Shown piece after piece: positions 1 to 11,612 of a DNA stretch of 64,000 nucleotides. The DNA comes from Micromussa lordhowensis (taxonomy: Eukaryota; Cnidaria; Anthozoa; Scleractinia; Lobophylliidae). The notes beneath the pieces are model-generated. The model saw only the letters and a list, made by a program, of their open reading frames with translations, was not told the DNA's origin and searched no databases. Every line of letters begins with the position of its first letter. The first letter of the stretch is position 1. The position numbers were made by a program, and so were the translations under genes. The stretch spans positions 26,897,418-26,961,417 of the forward strand of contig OZ026601.1 in the NCBI GenBank assembly GCA_964020085.1, given 5' to 3'.

Positions 1-616
1 CTGTCACGTAAGCGCTGTCACGCGCTAATGTTGGTTCCAATAGAGGCTTAAATACGGGAATTTATCACAATAATCCAAGATACGAGAGTTTATACATCCT
101 CTATTGGCTATTTTTTCTAATAACAAATGATTTAAGAAATTTACAAACAAATCAGACCGAGTAATTCTCCCGACACGCACTGAAATTTGAGTAGCGCGGT
201 ATGTCGAACTACTGAAAATGGCTTGGACGTTTGGTTCCCCCAGCAAGTAAGTATTCACGGGCCGCCGATGGATTTTTGATATGTTAGAAATGAAAGCTTA
301 AGAATCACTAACAACTATTTTTATTGGAAAAACGATGCGCACCAGCTGATATTTTAGCCCTTGGATTTAGGGTAAAATTTACTCAAAATGGCCTTGTTTA
401 AGAAGGAGTTGATGTATCGGCCTCTAAAACTTTTGGAAAAGCCGAAGAAAAACTAAACTTACCTTTTTCAAGAAGCCTAAATGTCATACTTATACTTGAT
501 ATAAAACAGAGTTTCAATTTCTTTTCTTGTCTTGCTTTGCGAGGCTGCTCAACATTCGCAAAATTTGCCTATTTTGGGGTTAGCGCCAAGCCCCATCTGG
601 GCGAAATCGGAAATTT

Positions 617-656
<40 letters not shown>

Positions 657-788
657 CTCCATTTTCGAAAATAGTTCTGTATAGAGATTCTTTTTATCAA
701 ATAAAATGGAGGTCGATTTTTTTGAACTGTCGGGCGATGTTTGATAATTACAGGCAGTGGCTCTTAAATGTTCACTTTGGCTAGGATT
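1..788. other. Gene-free left edge
   Basis: No exon with consistent splice sites is visible here on either strand. If the minus-strand IA-2-like gene continues past its exon at 2138-2204, this stretch lies inside its next intron. The sequence is AT-rich with scattered short motifs built on TTTCTCGA and TTTTCGA that resemble the interior of the adjacent transposon. Confidence 0.5.
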
Positions 789-790
789 TA

Positions 791-2046
791 CAGTATTGTG
801 CAAAAGTAATGCAAACGAATTTTGACAAAATTCCTGGCTTTTCGTGGCTTTTCGAAGAAATTTCGCTTGAAACGATATTTCGACGAAATTTCCCTGCATT
901 TTCGTGACACCTATTGTTTTGATTTGCGCGATTTTTCGAACGATAATTCACATCGCGTGATAATTCACCGTGAATTTTTGAATGATAATTCGCTCCTTCC
1001 AAAAAGCGTTTCGATTTTTCGAACGATAATTTGCTTGTCCCGAAAATTCGATGTATTGTTTATCAATGACCACGAGCGTTTTCGAAACACACTTCACTGA
1101 GTGAAACATATAAATGACCTTTCCAATCATTGGGCACAAAAAAAGCTATTAATCTGCCGAAATAGCATCACAGCCGGAGGAAATGTTAGCTATGAAACTC
1201 ACCTAGTTATTTCACAAGGAACACTTAATTGTTGACTTGATCCAAACCCCAAAACACCACAGTTCAAATAAATAGATGCACTGTACTTGCACTAAACACA
1301 CGTGGTTAATCACTATGTTTTTCACTGCATGTAGAACCACACGATGTTTCTCGTGCCAGACCCCAGTCTCTGCGCGGGCTTGCATTGTTTGCAGCCGCGA
1401 GGGGACTGGGATGGTAATAAACAGCCGAAAGGATTCACGAACATGCACGTGTGTTCAGATTGAAATGCCCTCATGAATTTGGTTGCGTGTGTTTTGAAGC
1501 GGCGCAAGAGCAGAGAACTGGAGATGTTTTTGTTTTGTTTGTGGAAAAAGTTCACTGTCTTCATAATGCACTTAAGAGTATTCAACTTCTCTGCGTATGA
1601 AACTGAGCTTGAACTTAACTCGAGAAGGTGAAGCTGCTTGAAAACGTTGAATTTACCATAGGTAAGTAAAATTTATGTGACTGTCATAGATAAAATGTTA
1701 TCCCCTCAATCTGCGGTCGATGACTGCAAACCCGCACACTTTTTGCATATAGCTTATCAGTAAGTGTTTAAAAATTTATCCCTCGTAAGTTAGACTACAC
1801 AACAGGTTGTTTGTATCAGTCCCTAAAAGAAAATTGTGTGAACGCTGCCGAACTGCCGTTCGATACGTTGCGAAATTTTGTGTGCTACCTGGTGATTTAT
1901 CGTTCGAGGAAAAATCGCCCTTTGTTCAAGCAAATTATTGCTCTATATGCGGTGAAAATTCCTTTCGAGCGAACTTTCGTCGAAAAATCACAGGAACAAA
2001 GAACGAAATTCACGGATTTCGCTTGCAATACTTTTGCACAATACTG
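791..2046. mobile_element. Tc1/mariner-type DNA transposon, non-autonomous
   Basis: Terminal inverted repeats begin CAGTATTGTGCAAAAGTA at 791 and, inverted, end at 2046; about 27 of the first 29 positions match. Both ends are flanked by TA (789-790 and 2047-2048), the target duplication of the Tc1/mariner superfamily, and CAGT ends fit that group. Weaker inverted similarity (blocks such as CGATTTTTCGAACGATAA) continues a few hundred bases inward from each end. The 1256 bp length would fit a transposase element, but no frame long enough for a transposase is open. It lies 92 bp beyond the donor of the IA-2-like gene's last visible exon, so it is probably intronic there. Confidence 0.75.
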
Positions 2047-2137
2047 TATATGATTCACATCATAAGTTTAATAAATGCACAATCTAAAACATAAAACACA
2101 AAATTTTTGTCTTTAACTCCAAAGCAAACAGTTTTAC

Positions 2138-5100
2138 CTGATAGTCTGCGGCTGCCTCCTGGCCAGGAAGAGTGACAGGTTTAAAGTTCTTTGTTTCATT
2201 GTGTCTAGCAAAACAATAAAATAATGCAAATAAAGCTATGGCAAGATGGTGTTATATGCCAAATTATGTACATTTGACACACACGTTGAAGCATGAATTT
2301 TGCTGATTAGCCAACCACCAGAAGCGTAACTTGATTGTCACTCTAACAAGTCAGTACAACAAAACACTGAAATATCCTTTAGACAAGGGAACCTGCGAGC
2401 CCATTAACTACAGACGTTAAGTTGGCATTCCCAAAGACAGTTTTGCAGAGGAAGAATAATTACAATGTATGAAAAGGGAAGAACAAGAAAACAAAAGAAT
2501 TATCAATGTACCCTGCTTCAGCTCCTCTGGGAAATAAAAATTGGAAGGAAGAAAACAATTCATTTACAGTCAACCTGTAGTGGCCCGGTAAAGTCTGAAT
2601 AAGAGCCAAGTGGACCATTACGCTGGTGCTTATCCCGGTTTACGTGGCAAGATGCAGATGGGCGTGTTTAAAACATGAAATGGTGAAATGACGAAATGGC
2701 ACTCCAGTTAGCCTAAACAGTCCTTCTGTTAGCCTAAATAGCACTTCACTTAGCCTAAATAGCGCTTCAGTTAGCCTAAATAGCACTGACTTGAAGGTGG
2801 TTATTTAGCTCTCAACAATTGTATGGGTCAACTGTATCCCACATTATTAAGTGCTATTTCGCCATTTCGTGTTTATATAAACATGCCCAAAGCAGACACC
2901 CCTTATTAAGCAGCCAGTTATCAAAGTCCGAAATTTAGCTTTGTTTTGGATAAGACCATGACAGATAAGAGTCCCAAGTAGAAAGTGACGACTGATTAAA
3001 ACATTTAAACACAATCATGTTTATCAAAAATGTTCAAGGTACACCAAAGCCTATTAAGTTTCGACCTCCCATTTCCCCTGGGGATGGCCGCTTAAAAGGG
3101 GTTTGACTCTAATTGTTTCATTACTAAAATAACACCCACAGATTTTAAACCTACATGTAAAACTCAAGTGAACAAAAAGGTGGAACAGACAAAACAAATA
3201 CCTACCTTCTCATCATAAGGTAAATTGCAACTGCCGTCAGCACCACTCCAGTAACACAACCCACAACAATTATAGTTATAAGGAAATACTTTGGCTGTTG
3301 AGTTTCTACAGATCGATTAGGATGTCCTTTCACATCCCTCCTCTGCAAGTACAAACAAATTATTGTTACTATTTTGTACAAGATTTCTGCTGTTTGCACA
3401 TAGAGAATAGAGAAGCTAAGAATCATGTTTAAGGCAACTGCAAATATTAAACTTTTGCTGTTATACTCAGCCACTTGACACAGCCAGTACACTGAGAATA
3501 TAGAATATACTCAACTGTTCTAACAAATGCTGTTCTAACAACCCAGCATTTTTGTCTAAAGCAATATAATATGTTTCACTAAATCCATATTGGATGCCGA
3601 TGTGATGCAGAAGAGTAGACTGATGATAACCAAAACTTGTTTTCCGATGAAAAATCATCTGAAGCACATTGATTGATCTCAAACTCAAAGTATTTTAGCC
3701 TTATTCAAGCCCTTAGTTATCACAAATGTCAGACAGGATTGTGAAGGAAAAACGATGAAGAATTTTCCTTACAATCGAATCGAAGGACAGAAACAAATCA
3801 CTTGGTGAAAAAATATTTTCCGACTTGGGCACTGCTTTATATACTGGTCAGCTCATGTAGAAAAAGTTAACAGGAATCAAAAAGGACGGACAGAAGGCAG
3901 GAGTGCCCTCTGCCACCCTTAACTATATCTCGAATAATGACTACGTCATTATCCAAGCTAAAAGTAGTTTGAAAAGTTGGTTAGTTCAAGACATTGTGGG
4001 TACAATTACAGTGTTTGACTGAGGGGAGAGAAACAAATTCTGGTTTGAGTTATTGATAGGTTTGAAAAATTGCAGATTGAGAAATCAGGATTCTGCTGTA
4101 CTTCTATATTCTCACAATGCATGGAATCCAAACAACAATCTTGTCCATGATGTGTTACTTAAATGAATGATAAGTGGACAAGGAACTTTTTTTAAAGTTG
4201 GTACAAAGAAAGGAAAAGGAGAACTACTTCCTGGTATAAAAAACAACCAGACTGCAGTTAAAGCCAAATTAGCATAAAATCTGTAAAATGTAAATTACAC
4301 TTTTTTGGTTGAAATAGATGTCAAAATTCTCAATAAGTTGCAACACACAAGTACAATATTTACAGTGACAGAAGATCTACGACAAAATAAGTGAAATTCA
4401 GAAATTCAAAATCAAACAGTACTGCATTAATCAACAAAAACCTTTCATAAAAGGTGAACTTGCTAAAGATGAAGTGGAAAGCCATTGTATACAATTCAGG
4501 AAAATGACTGGTTTTGATCAATCTCCAATAGCAATTTTGCAAAAAGTTCACAACAATCACCATTGAAATGAAAATAAGATGTCATGGATTATGAATCTTT
4601 TTACCTAATCCATGGAAGAACTTCAACCAAATTCACAAGGTTGTATTTCAAAGAAAGCAACTCAGTTCTTTCTCACACTCCGAGTGCTAATCAAGGCAGG
4701 AAGGTTTCATTCAATGAAAATGTCTCCACTTATGTATTATTAATAACCTTCATCGAGAAACAGCCTTCTGTTGAACCATTACTAATTAATAAGGAAGTGC
4801 TGAAGATGATTGATTCTTTTTTTTCTATATTAGGGCAATGACCAACAATAGTTGAATGAATTTAAATTTTTTTATTGTCAAACTGAAGCTTTAATCTCTT
4901 CTATCATCCCAGCTTTAAAACAAATCATTTATTCATTTATCCACATGTTTTTTACTGGGTGCCTAGAACGATTTTTATTTGCCTTGTTGAAAATCGCTGT
5001 TAGATTGCAATCAGATAAACATCATAAGGGGTTACTATCCAAAAGCCAATTAGAAAATTACGCTTCAGATAACAGAAACATTCTATGTCTGCAAGTCTGG

Positions 5101-8100
5101 GAAATTTGAAAATATACAAAATATGTTACATTGGGAATATATGTCCATTCAATGAACATTAATTGCTCATAACATAGTAACTGATTGTAGCACAGCACAA
5201 ACGCCTCGTGAAACTATGTTTATTCTTATTTGATTGTTTGTTAAAATCAGCTGATACACACCAACAGAAAACAAGTGTCCTTGGTGAAAATGTAGTGCAT
5301 TACTGCTCCATGCAATGCGCCAATGCTTTTTAAAATCCCTCAAAGTCATGTCCCAGAGTAAAAGCTCCGAGTCTGAATTTGTAACGTTTTGCCAAAATTT
5401 CTCGTTCACAACCTTAATTAAAACTTACTGGTGAATCTTCATAATCAGCAGACATGATTTCCAGACCACTGTTTCGCGCCACATCTCCCTTCACACTTGG
5501 TTCTGTATAAGGAAATTGTAAATAAATGTCATTGCAAACATTTAGCAGAAGGACTAATAATATATTAAAACATCTTGCCTCCTCAGAAGCTTTTCAGTTG
5601 ATACCTCACCCACCCCTAGCCAAGCTGCATGCTTTCCTTTAAAAACTTTGGCATTTGACACCGGGCCTCCCTTGGAATTTCCAATGAAACTCTATGGGGG
5701 AGCTATGGGTAATTCCAGGGTGGCAAAATGTGGTAGTCAGGACACAAAATTCTGCTCAGTTATAAAGCCCTTTTCAATAATAAAAAATTAAAATGAAGAA
5801 ATCAGGATCAGATCTGAATGTATGTAATTAAGTGGCATCTGTACCTTTCTTAATCCTTTCAGCGACATTCTTGGGTTCTTCGAGAGTGTATTTCGTCTGT
5901 TTCATCTTCAACTTGACTTTGGAGTCGTGAACTCTGTTGAAAGCAAAGGTTTTGGGTAGGTAACGCATTATGCAGCTCACCAACATAACTTCAGTTTCAA
6001 GAACTCAATATTCTCCTAACTTACATTTATAAGAGAATGGAGATCGGTAAAGAGAATCTGTATTTTAAGTGTATGAGGGTTTCATGAGATTTAACCTAGA
6101 ATCAGCTGTTACACTACCTATTTACTACAATGTAAAGTTAAAAAAAACCTTTACATGTGTTCTCAAAAATTCAATTGCAGAAGTTCAATTCATACCGTTC
6201 AACACTGCTGCCAAATCTAAAACTTAAATCTTTTAAATCAGACATCCAGTCTCAAAACCTGGTAAGCAGGTTTGGGATAATTTAAAATTACTTGACTAAC
6301 ACAGGTTCAAACAGATCTTTTTACTCTCAAACTCCCCATCGAGTTCTCAGCTGGGTTATGTGAACATGGTCATGTTTCATATTTATTTAATAAATAATTT
6401 ATGAGTGTCCTGAAAACTGATTTTGTTTATTTGAAGGAGCGATTAAGTCATCATTAGCTTACTTCGTCACAGTAAACATTGGGGTTGGTGCATTGTTCCA
6501 AAGTGCATTCTGAAGGGCTGCTGCGACTATTTTGGCTTGGGTTGTGGTTACGCTGTGTAGATTTAGAGTGCAACAGTGATTTTTTTTTTATAATACTATG
6601 TGAAACATAACTTAAGGACAATTCAAGATTATTTACAATGACTACAAAAACAATGAGTAGCTAATAAGTAGCTGTCTTCAAATAGTTCAAGCTCTTCACA
6701 GAGTTCGACTTGTGTGAGGCAAGTGACAGATTGGGAACATACACTTAAAAGCCCTACCACCATGATAGTTCTATATGAAAGACCTGGACTGGTCAAACAG
6801 TTAATTGGTGACAGATCTCAAAGATCCAGAGAAAGAGTGTAATGGTGAAGCCTACCAACTATATGTGCTGTAACTTGTGTCCAAAACTATATTAACCACT
6901 TAGAACAGTGAGTAGGTTTATTGAAAAGTTTTAGGCAGGTTTAGGAAAATCAATTTTCAGTACACTCTGATATCTGTAGCTCATAACATAAGGAATTGTT
7001 ACAGGACAACAAACTTACTTTCTGTTCAAAGACAGTTGGATGTTTCCCTCCTTGTGAGCAGAAGAATCAGCTGAAAGGAAAAACAAAACGGGCCTTGTTA
7101 GCAGTCTTGAGCTTAATATACGCTATTAAAATACAAATTCTCTTTACTGTCGATTAATGTTATTTTGAGAATATAATCAGCAATAAGACAATTCTCTCTT
7201 CGCTGATGATTTTCTTTTTCTCATCACCCGTGTGCTTAACAATGTACATGATTGTATTGATCTATATTTGTAATAAGAATTCATTGTTGATCACTCACAA
7301 TAAGTATTCTTACCTTGTTCCTTGTCCACTTGATCGCTGCCATCTTCTTTCACAGGGATAAAGTTGTCTTTGAACAGTTTAGAAGCCTCTTCCTTCTTGA
7401 CAGCATTTGGAACTTCCACTATGGAGCTCTCTCTCTGGGTTTGAAAGAAATCTTCCACTCGTTTATAAGTCTTCTCAGGATTTGGTCCTTGATCAATGTC
7501 AGCTTTGACCTGCTTCACTTGACCTTTGACCATGACCTTTCCTTCACTCTTAGTGTCAGCACCTTCCTCGGCAAAGGCTTCCTTTTCAGTTTGCATGTGG
7601 CTGCCTTGGAAACCAGAGTTATCAACAGGGACAGACAAGGTTTCAGGTGAAAGAGGAATTGGTGGAACTTTCTTTTCATCGTCAAAAGAGCGTTCATTGC
7701 CAACAGACATCATTCCACTATTTTCATCTGAATGGAACACATCACTCTTTTTGGACGATAATTCTGCGTTATGTTTCACAGAGTCTCTTGATTGAATTGA
7801 TTTGTCATATTGATTGTTTTCACCTACTAAATAATTCTTGCTACCTTGAGAGGAATCGCGTATGTTGCCTACACTGTGTACAGAATTGCTACTTTCTTCA
7901 TGTTGTCGTATATGTCTTCTAGCTTTTAAGTCATCGTAATCATTTTCAGCTTGATGGTGTACTCTGTTAAGCTGTCCTGGATCAGAGTGAGGACTTTCTT
8001 TGGTACCGTCAGGTATGCCTGCATTAATCTGATCCCAGTTCGGCAGCCCCTGAGGTGGCAAAGGCCCACCCCGTACAGGTAACTTATTCAATCCTCTTCT

Positions 8101-11100
8101 GTCATAGCGGGTATCATCTCCAGCCAAAGACAGTCTTATATTTCTATCGTTTCTGTTATGTTCATGTTCATTCTCATTCAAGATCCATTCAGAATCATCC
8201 AGCCGACCTGGTGAATACTCCTCCCTTTCATTAAAATTTTGTTCATAGTCATTCTCATTGGGACTGTAATCATTGATATCGATTCTTTCTCGTAACTGTT
8301 GTCTGCGATAACCTGGGAAATCTGCAAAAATATGGCAGTGTTGGCAGAGTTGTTTTCCAAAGGCTGGTTTTCACTAACTACAGTGTCGTAAGAGTCGTAA
8401 GAGGGCTTACAACCTAGTGAAATTCAAACATCCGAGTCATTCTAAAGCAGAGTCACAAGCTCGATCGAATCAGAGTTGGAAGAATCAAAATATTTCCATT
8501 TGTTCCAAGTCTACCAATGACTCAGTCACTTATGATCCAGTGAAAACTAGATTGTCAGAGTCAGAAGCAGAAATTGAGAATGTTAGAAATTTCTGCTTGC
8601 AATTCCAATAATCTAGTTTATACTAAATCAAAAGTGACAGAGTCATGAGTGGAATATTGGTATTCTGTTCCCAACTCCATAGAATTGATTTTCACTAGAT
8701 CATATCACTCTGATTACAACTGACTCCACATCTGTTGCCAGTGAAAACCAGCCTTAAGCTGAATAAGACTAAAGGGGTCCCTTACAGAACAAGGATAAAT
8801 AAAATTGCACCTTGTATAGATCAAGGGAGCCTGCAGTACCAGAGCTTATCCCAGCCTCTGAAGAATGAAGGGCATTGCTCCTGCTGGATAGGAACTAGTC
8901 CATCAAAGATTACCCTCCCCCCCCTCCCGCCCCACATTTTCAAGTTGTCCTAATAATTGGGCAACACCCATTTATATACCTGGGAGGAGCAAGGCACTGT
9001 GAGAGCCTATGCTACAACACTCAACCAGAAGTCCACAATTCAAATCATCACAGCAGGAACACCATGCCTCCAAATGCAAAAACACAAAGTTCTTCCTTCT
9101 AATCATGAATGTCAAACTATGAAAATAATATTATTAGAATAATAATAATAGAATATTAGAATAATAATAGAAAAAATATTATTCCCAATCTGTGGGAGAC
9201 ATAATGGCCTTATGGTTAGTGCGCTTATCTTTGGATCAAGCAGTCCAGGTTCAAGTCCTGGCTGAGGACATTGTGTTGTGTTCTTAGGCCAGACACTTTA
9301 CTCCCACAGTGCCTCTCTCCACACAGACCAGCAAACTTAATGCTAGGGGTAATCCTGCTAAATGTATAGACTAGCATCCCATCCAGGGGGGGGAGTTGAA
9401 ATTTTCCTAGTCGTTTCATGCTTGAGAAACTGGGATAAGCTCCAGCCTGACGAGCCCCATGCAGACTTTACCTATTACTCCCAGTTTAAAGTGCACTAGC
9501 TTCAAGCAGAGGCTACAACATAACATAAATGTTTATGATAATATTCTTTCAAAATCAATGGAAACTGAATCTAACAATGAGTGTATCACTGAAAATGAAA
9601 GAATGCTATTTTTCTCAAAGTTGTCGTGTACTCATGAAATGCTTTCTTTGATGAGTGATGACATTAAAACTTAGAAACAATATTCACAAGAGAAAAATAA
9701 TTACCTTGATCCAGAATTATCTCCCTTTTACACCGAAAAACTGTGGAAGAACAGATTTGAATTAAAATACAGAAGATTTTCTTAAAATAAACTTAAATTA
9801 ACAACAACAGGTTGTCATTTTAATGCAATTCTTAACTCCACAGACCATTTAAAAGCAAATAACCTAAACAGACTGCATTTTTGCTGGATGTCAATCAGCT
9901 GATACTTGGCTTTCTATCAGGTCTGTCACCAAAGTTTACGAACTAACTAAATTTAAATTAGTTTTGATATTAAACAGGACGTAACATGTCGATCAAAGTC
10001 GATCATCGAAAACGTAGTCGATAAGTTGATAATACTCAATATTTGTCAATAATTGTCAATCGACAAGTTTAATTTGTCGATAAAAGTCGATAATCACAAG
10101 ATTTTCAACTGGTTATCGATTTTATCAACAAAAACTGCAGACATTTTTTCAATCGGCCACGAAATTGTAAACAGCTTTAAAGTAAATCCGTATGGCAATA
10201 AAGTCGATCAAAGTCGATAATCACAAAAAATTGTGCGATCGATTTTTATCGACATCCGATATTTGTCGATTGACTAGTATCGAATTTGATCGACAACGAT
10301 CGACTTTTATCGACTATCGAAATTATCGACATGTTACGTCCTGTATTAAATTAGGTTTGACAGTGTACTGGTCCCTTGAAAGGAAAACTTGTCCACTCCG
10401 AGGAGTATGTGGGCATAAAGCGAGACATGCTAAGATGCTGTTCAGAAAATCCGCCAAGTATATGCTGATTTAAACATACGTGTCTTAATTAAACCCGTTC
10501 AAGTTTGTGAACAAATGTTGTATGCTCATGAGCAGTTGTATCTAGTTGGATCAAACAAGCAAATAGAATATATGCGTGGGAATATTATGTTTATACGAAC
10601 AAGGAAGAAGAAAAGACTCCTAGAGATACCTAGAATGTAAAAATAAAATTAGCATGTCGGACAGAGCGACATGATAAAGCCTGAGTCAAACTCATCGAGT
10701 CGACAGAAAAAACATTCGAATTTGTGAGTGGATATAGGGCTTACGTTATCAAGATTTGCTTCAGACCAGAATGACCAAATTGATAGAGATATTCGTTAAA
10801 AAAGCAGCAGTCGGAATTTTGAACAGTTATTATTTGAAAACATTTTGCACAAAAAGCGGTTGAAAATTATTATGCAAAAATATTTCACACTCTGTTCTTC
10901 ATGAGCGCGTTTTTAATACAATAACAACGAAAATATTCCTCTTGGCATTCAACTTGTCACAAATTTCTTTAAAAGAAATTTTAAAACACGGGAAAATTTC
11001 TGTTAAATTATGCTCAAAAGGTTTTTCATTAGCAAAACGAAAACGAAAGAAAACTATTTTTCGAGTAGGCGGGAAGCGTATTCAAATTAAGTCGAACCAG

Positions 11101-11612
11101 GTTAATCAAAATCAAACCCTTCGTCCTTGCCAAAATGTATCTCAAAACTGACTTGTACAAGCCAACCAAGGCTACTGTCAGCACTGTGGAGGGTTGTGAT
11201 GAGTTATCGATGCAGTAAAATTCAATTTGAGCCCGATTTAAACGTTATGAAGTCTCGACCGGTGGCCACAGAATGGTCAACCAGATGGAGCAAGAAACTA
11301 GAGTGAGAGAGGTCAATCAAACATTGCGAGAGAAAAAAACTCCCCCTCACAATAATTCCATCAACCTCGTTTCTACTTACATCGATCGCAGTATTCGCCA
11401 ATTCTACAGTCAGCCCCAGATGAACAGGCTAAAGGAAGCAAGGGGAAGAAAAATGAGTCGATTTCTCACGCTTTGAAGAGCGTTCTCGAATCTCTGATCA
11501 ATCACACCGAATGAACAGAAAACTTACCGACCGCCGGCGATTCCCCAAGATGTCCATAGTCAAGAAAAAAACAGAACAAGAGAAGTATATACTTCAGATT
11601 TTTAGAATCCAT
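2138..11612 (-). CDS. IA-2/PTPRN-like receptor, ectodomain, TM and start of tail (partial)
   Basis: Exons, 5' to 3': 11612-11528, 11428-11381, 9740-9705, 8321-7314, 7070-7019, 5933-5845, 5502-5429, 3342-3206, 2204-2138. Phases join without error, giving 532 codons. Residues 1-25 form a signal peptide (core YILLLFCFFL). Next comes a short cysteine motif (CSSGADCRIGEYC then FFRC), then about 340 acidic, Asn/Gln/Asp-rich residues in one 1008 bp exon. A segment around KVKLKMKQTKYTLEEPKNVA and SGLEI precedes a TM (ITIIVVGCVTGVVLTAVAIY), then a tail reading LPGQEAAADYQ. The IA-2 (PTPRN) family has the same order: N-terminal CysX5Cys motif, long variable region, SEA-like membrane-proximal fold with GP..TFR..N..NLS and TGL.I, TM, then an EYQ/DYQ motif before the phosphatase domain. 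That match is from memory of the family, not a search. The catalytic half would lie left of base 1. In IA-2 proteins it is an inactive phosphatase in secretory granules. Alternative: an unrelated cnidarian type I membrane protein. Confidence 0.6.
2651..2895. repeat. Foldback element with internal 21-bp tandem repeat
   Basis: The left arm (GGGCGTGTTTAAAACATGAA onward, then CGAAATGGCACT) is matched in inverse by the right arm (AGTGCTATTTCGCCATTTCG, then GTTTATATAAACATGCCC). Between the arms, 2704-2790 holds about four copies of a 21-bp unit containing TTAGCCTAAATAGCACTTCA. It lies in the intron between the last two visible exons of the IA-2-like gene. Confidence 0.65.
3045..3115. repeat. Dispersed repeat fragment shared with 58455-58600
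   Basis: A segment with GGGGATGGCCGCTTAAAAGG followed by GGTTTGACTCTAATTG resembles 58480-58600 (GGGGGTGACTGCTTAAAAGG and later GGCCGCTTAATAGAGG). It looks like the end of a pogo/Tigger-like DNA element. Short and degenerate. Confidence 0.4.
9199..9450 (+). mobile_element. tRNA-derived SINE
   Basis: A RNA polymerase III A box (TGGTTAGTGCGC, 9213-9224) and a perfect B box (GGTTCAAGTCC, 9248-9258) are spaced as in a tRNA. They are followed by a non-tRNA body that includes CATCCCATCCAGG and ends near 9450. The body resembles the repeat at 36590-36650. It lies in the intron upstream of the 8321-7314 exon. The cloverleaf is not preserved, so it is a SINE and not a tRNA gene. Confidence 0.7.
9974..10344. 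mobile_element. MITE made of repeated GTCGAT motifs
   Basis: A perfect 20-bp terminal inverted repeat (ACAGGACGTAACATGTCGAT) bounds 371 bp and is flanked by the direct repeat ATTAA (9969-9973 and 10345-10349). The interior is unusually built from many copies of TCGAT, GTCGATAA and GATCGAC in both orientations. No coding frame. It sits in an intron of the IA-2-like gene. Confidence 0.75.

Noticed and set aside
1807..2094. 95-codon plus-strand frame with Cys residues
   Set aside because: It lies within the Tc1-type element, runs through its terminal inverted repeat and matches no transposase motif that I can see.
2084..2204. Terminal exon of the IA-2-like gene running through to a stop at 2084 with an ATTAAA nearby
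   Set aside because: The frame stays open past the donor at 2137 by chance for 17 codons of low-complexity residues, and the Tc1 element begins immediately after. Splicing at GTAAAA in phase 0 after ADYQ fits the family better. It remains a possible alternative end.
9199..9272. tRNA gene
   Set aside because: A and B boxes are good but acceptor and anticodon stems do not form; the body continues as a SINE.
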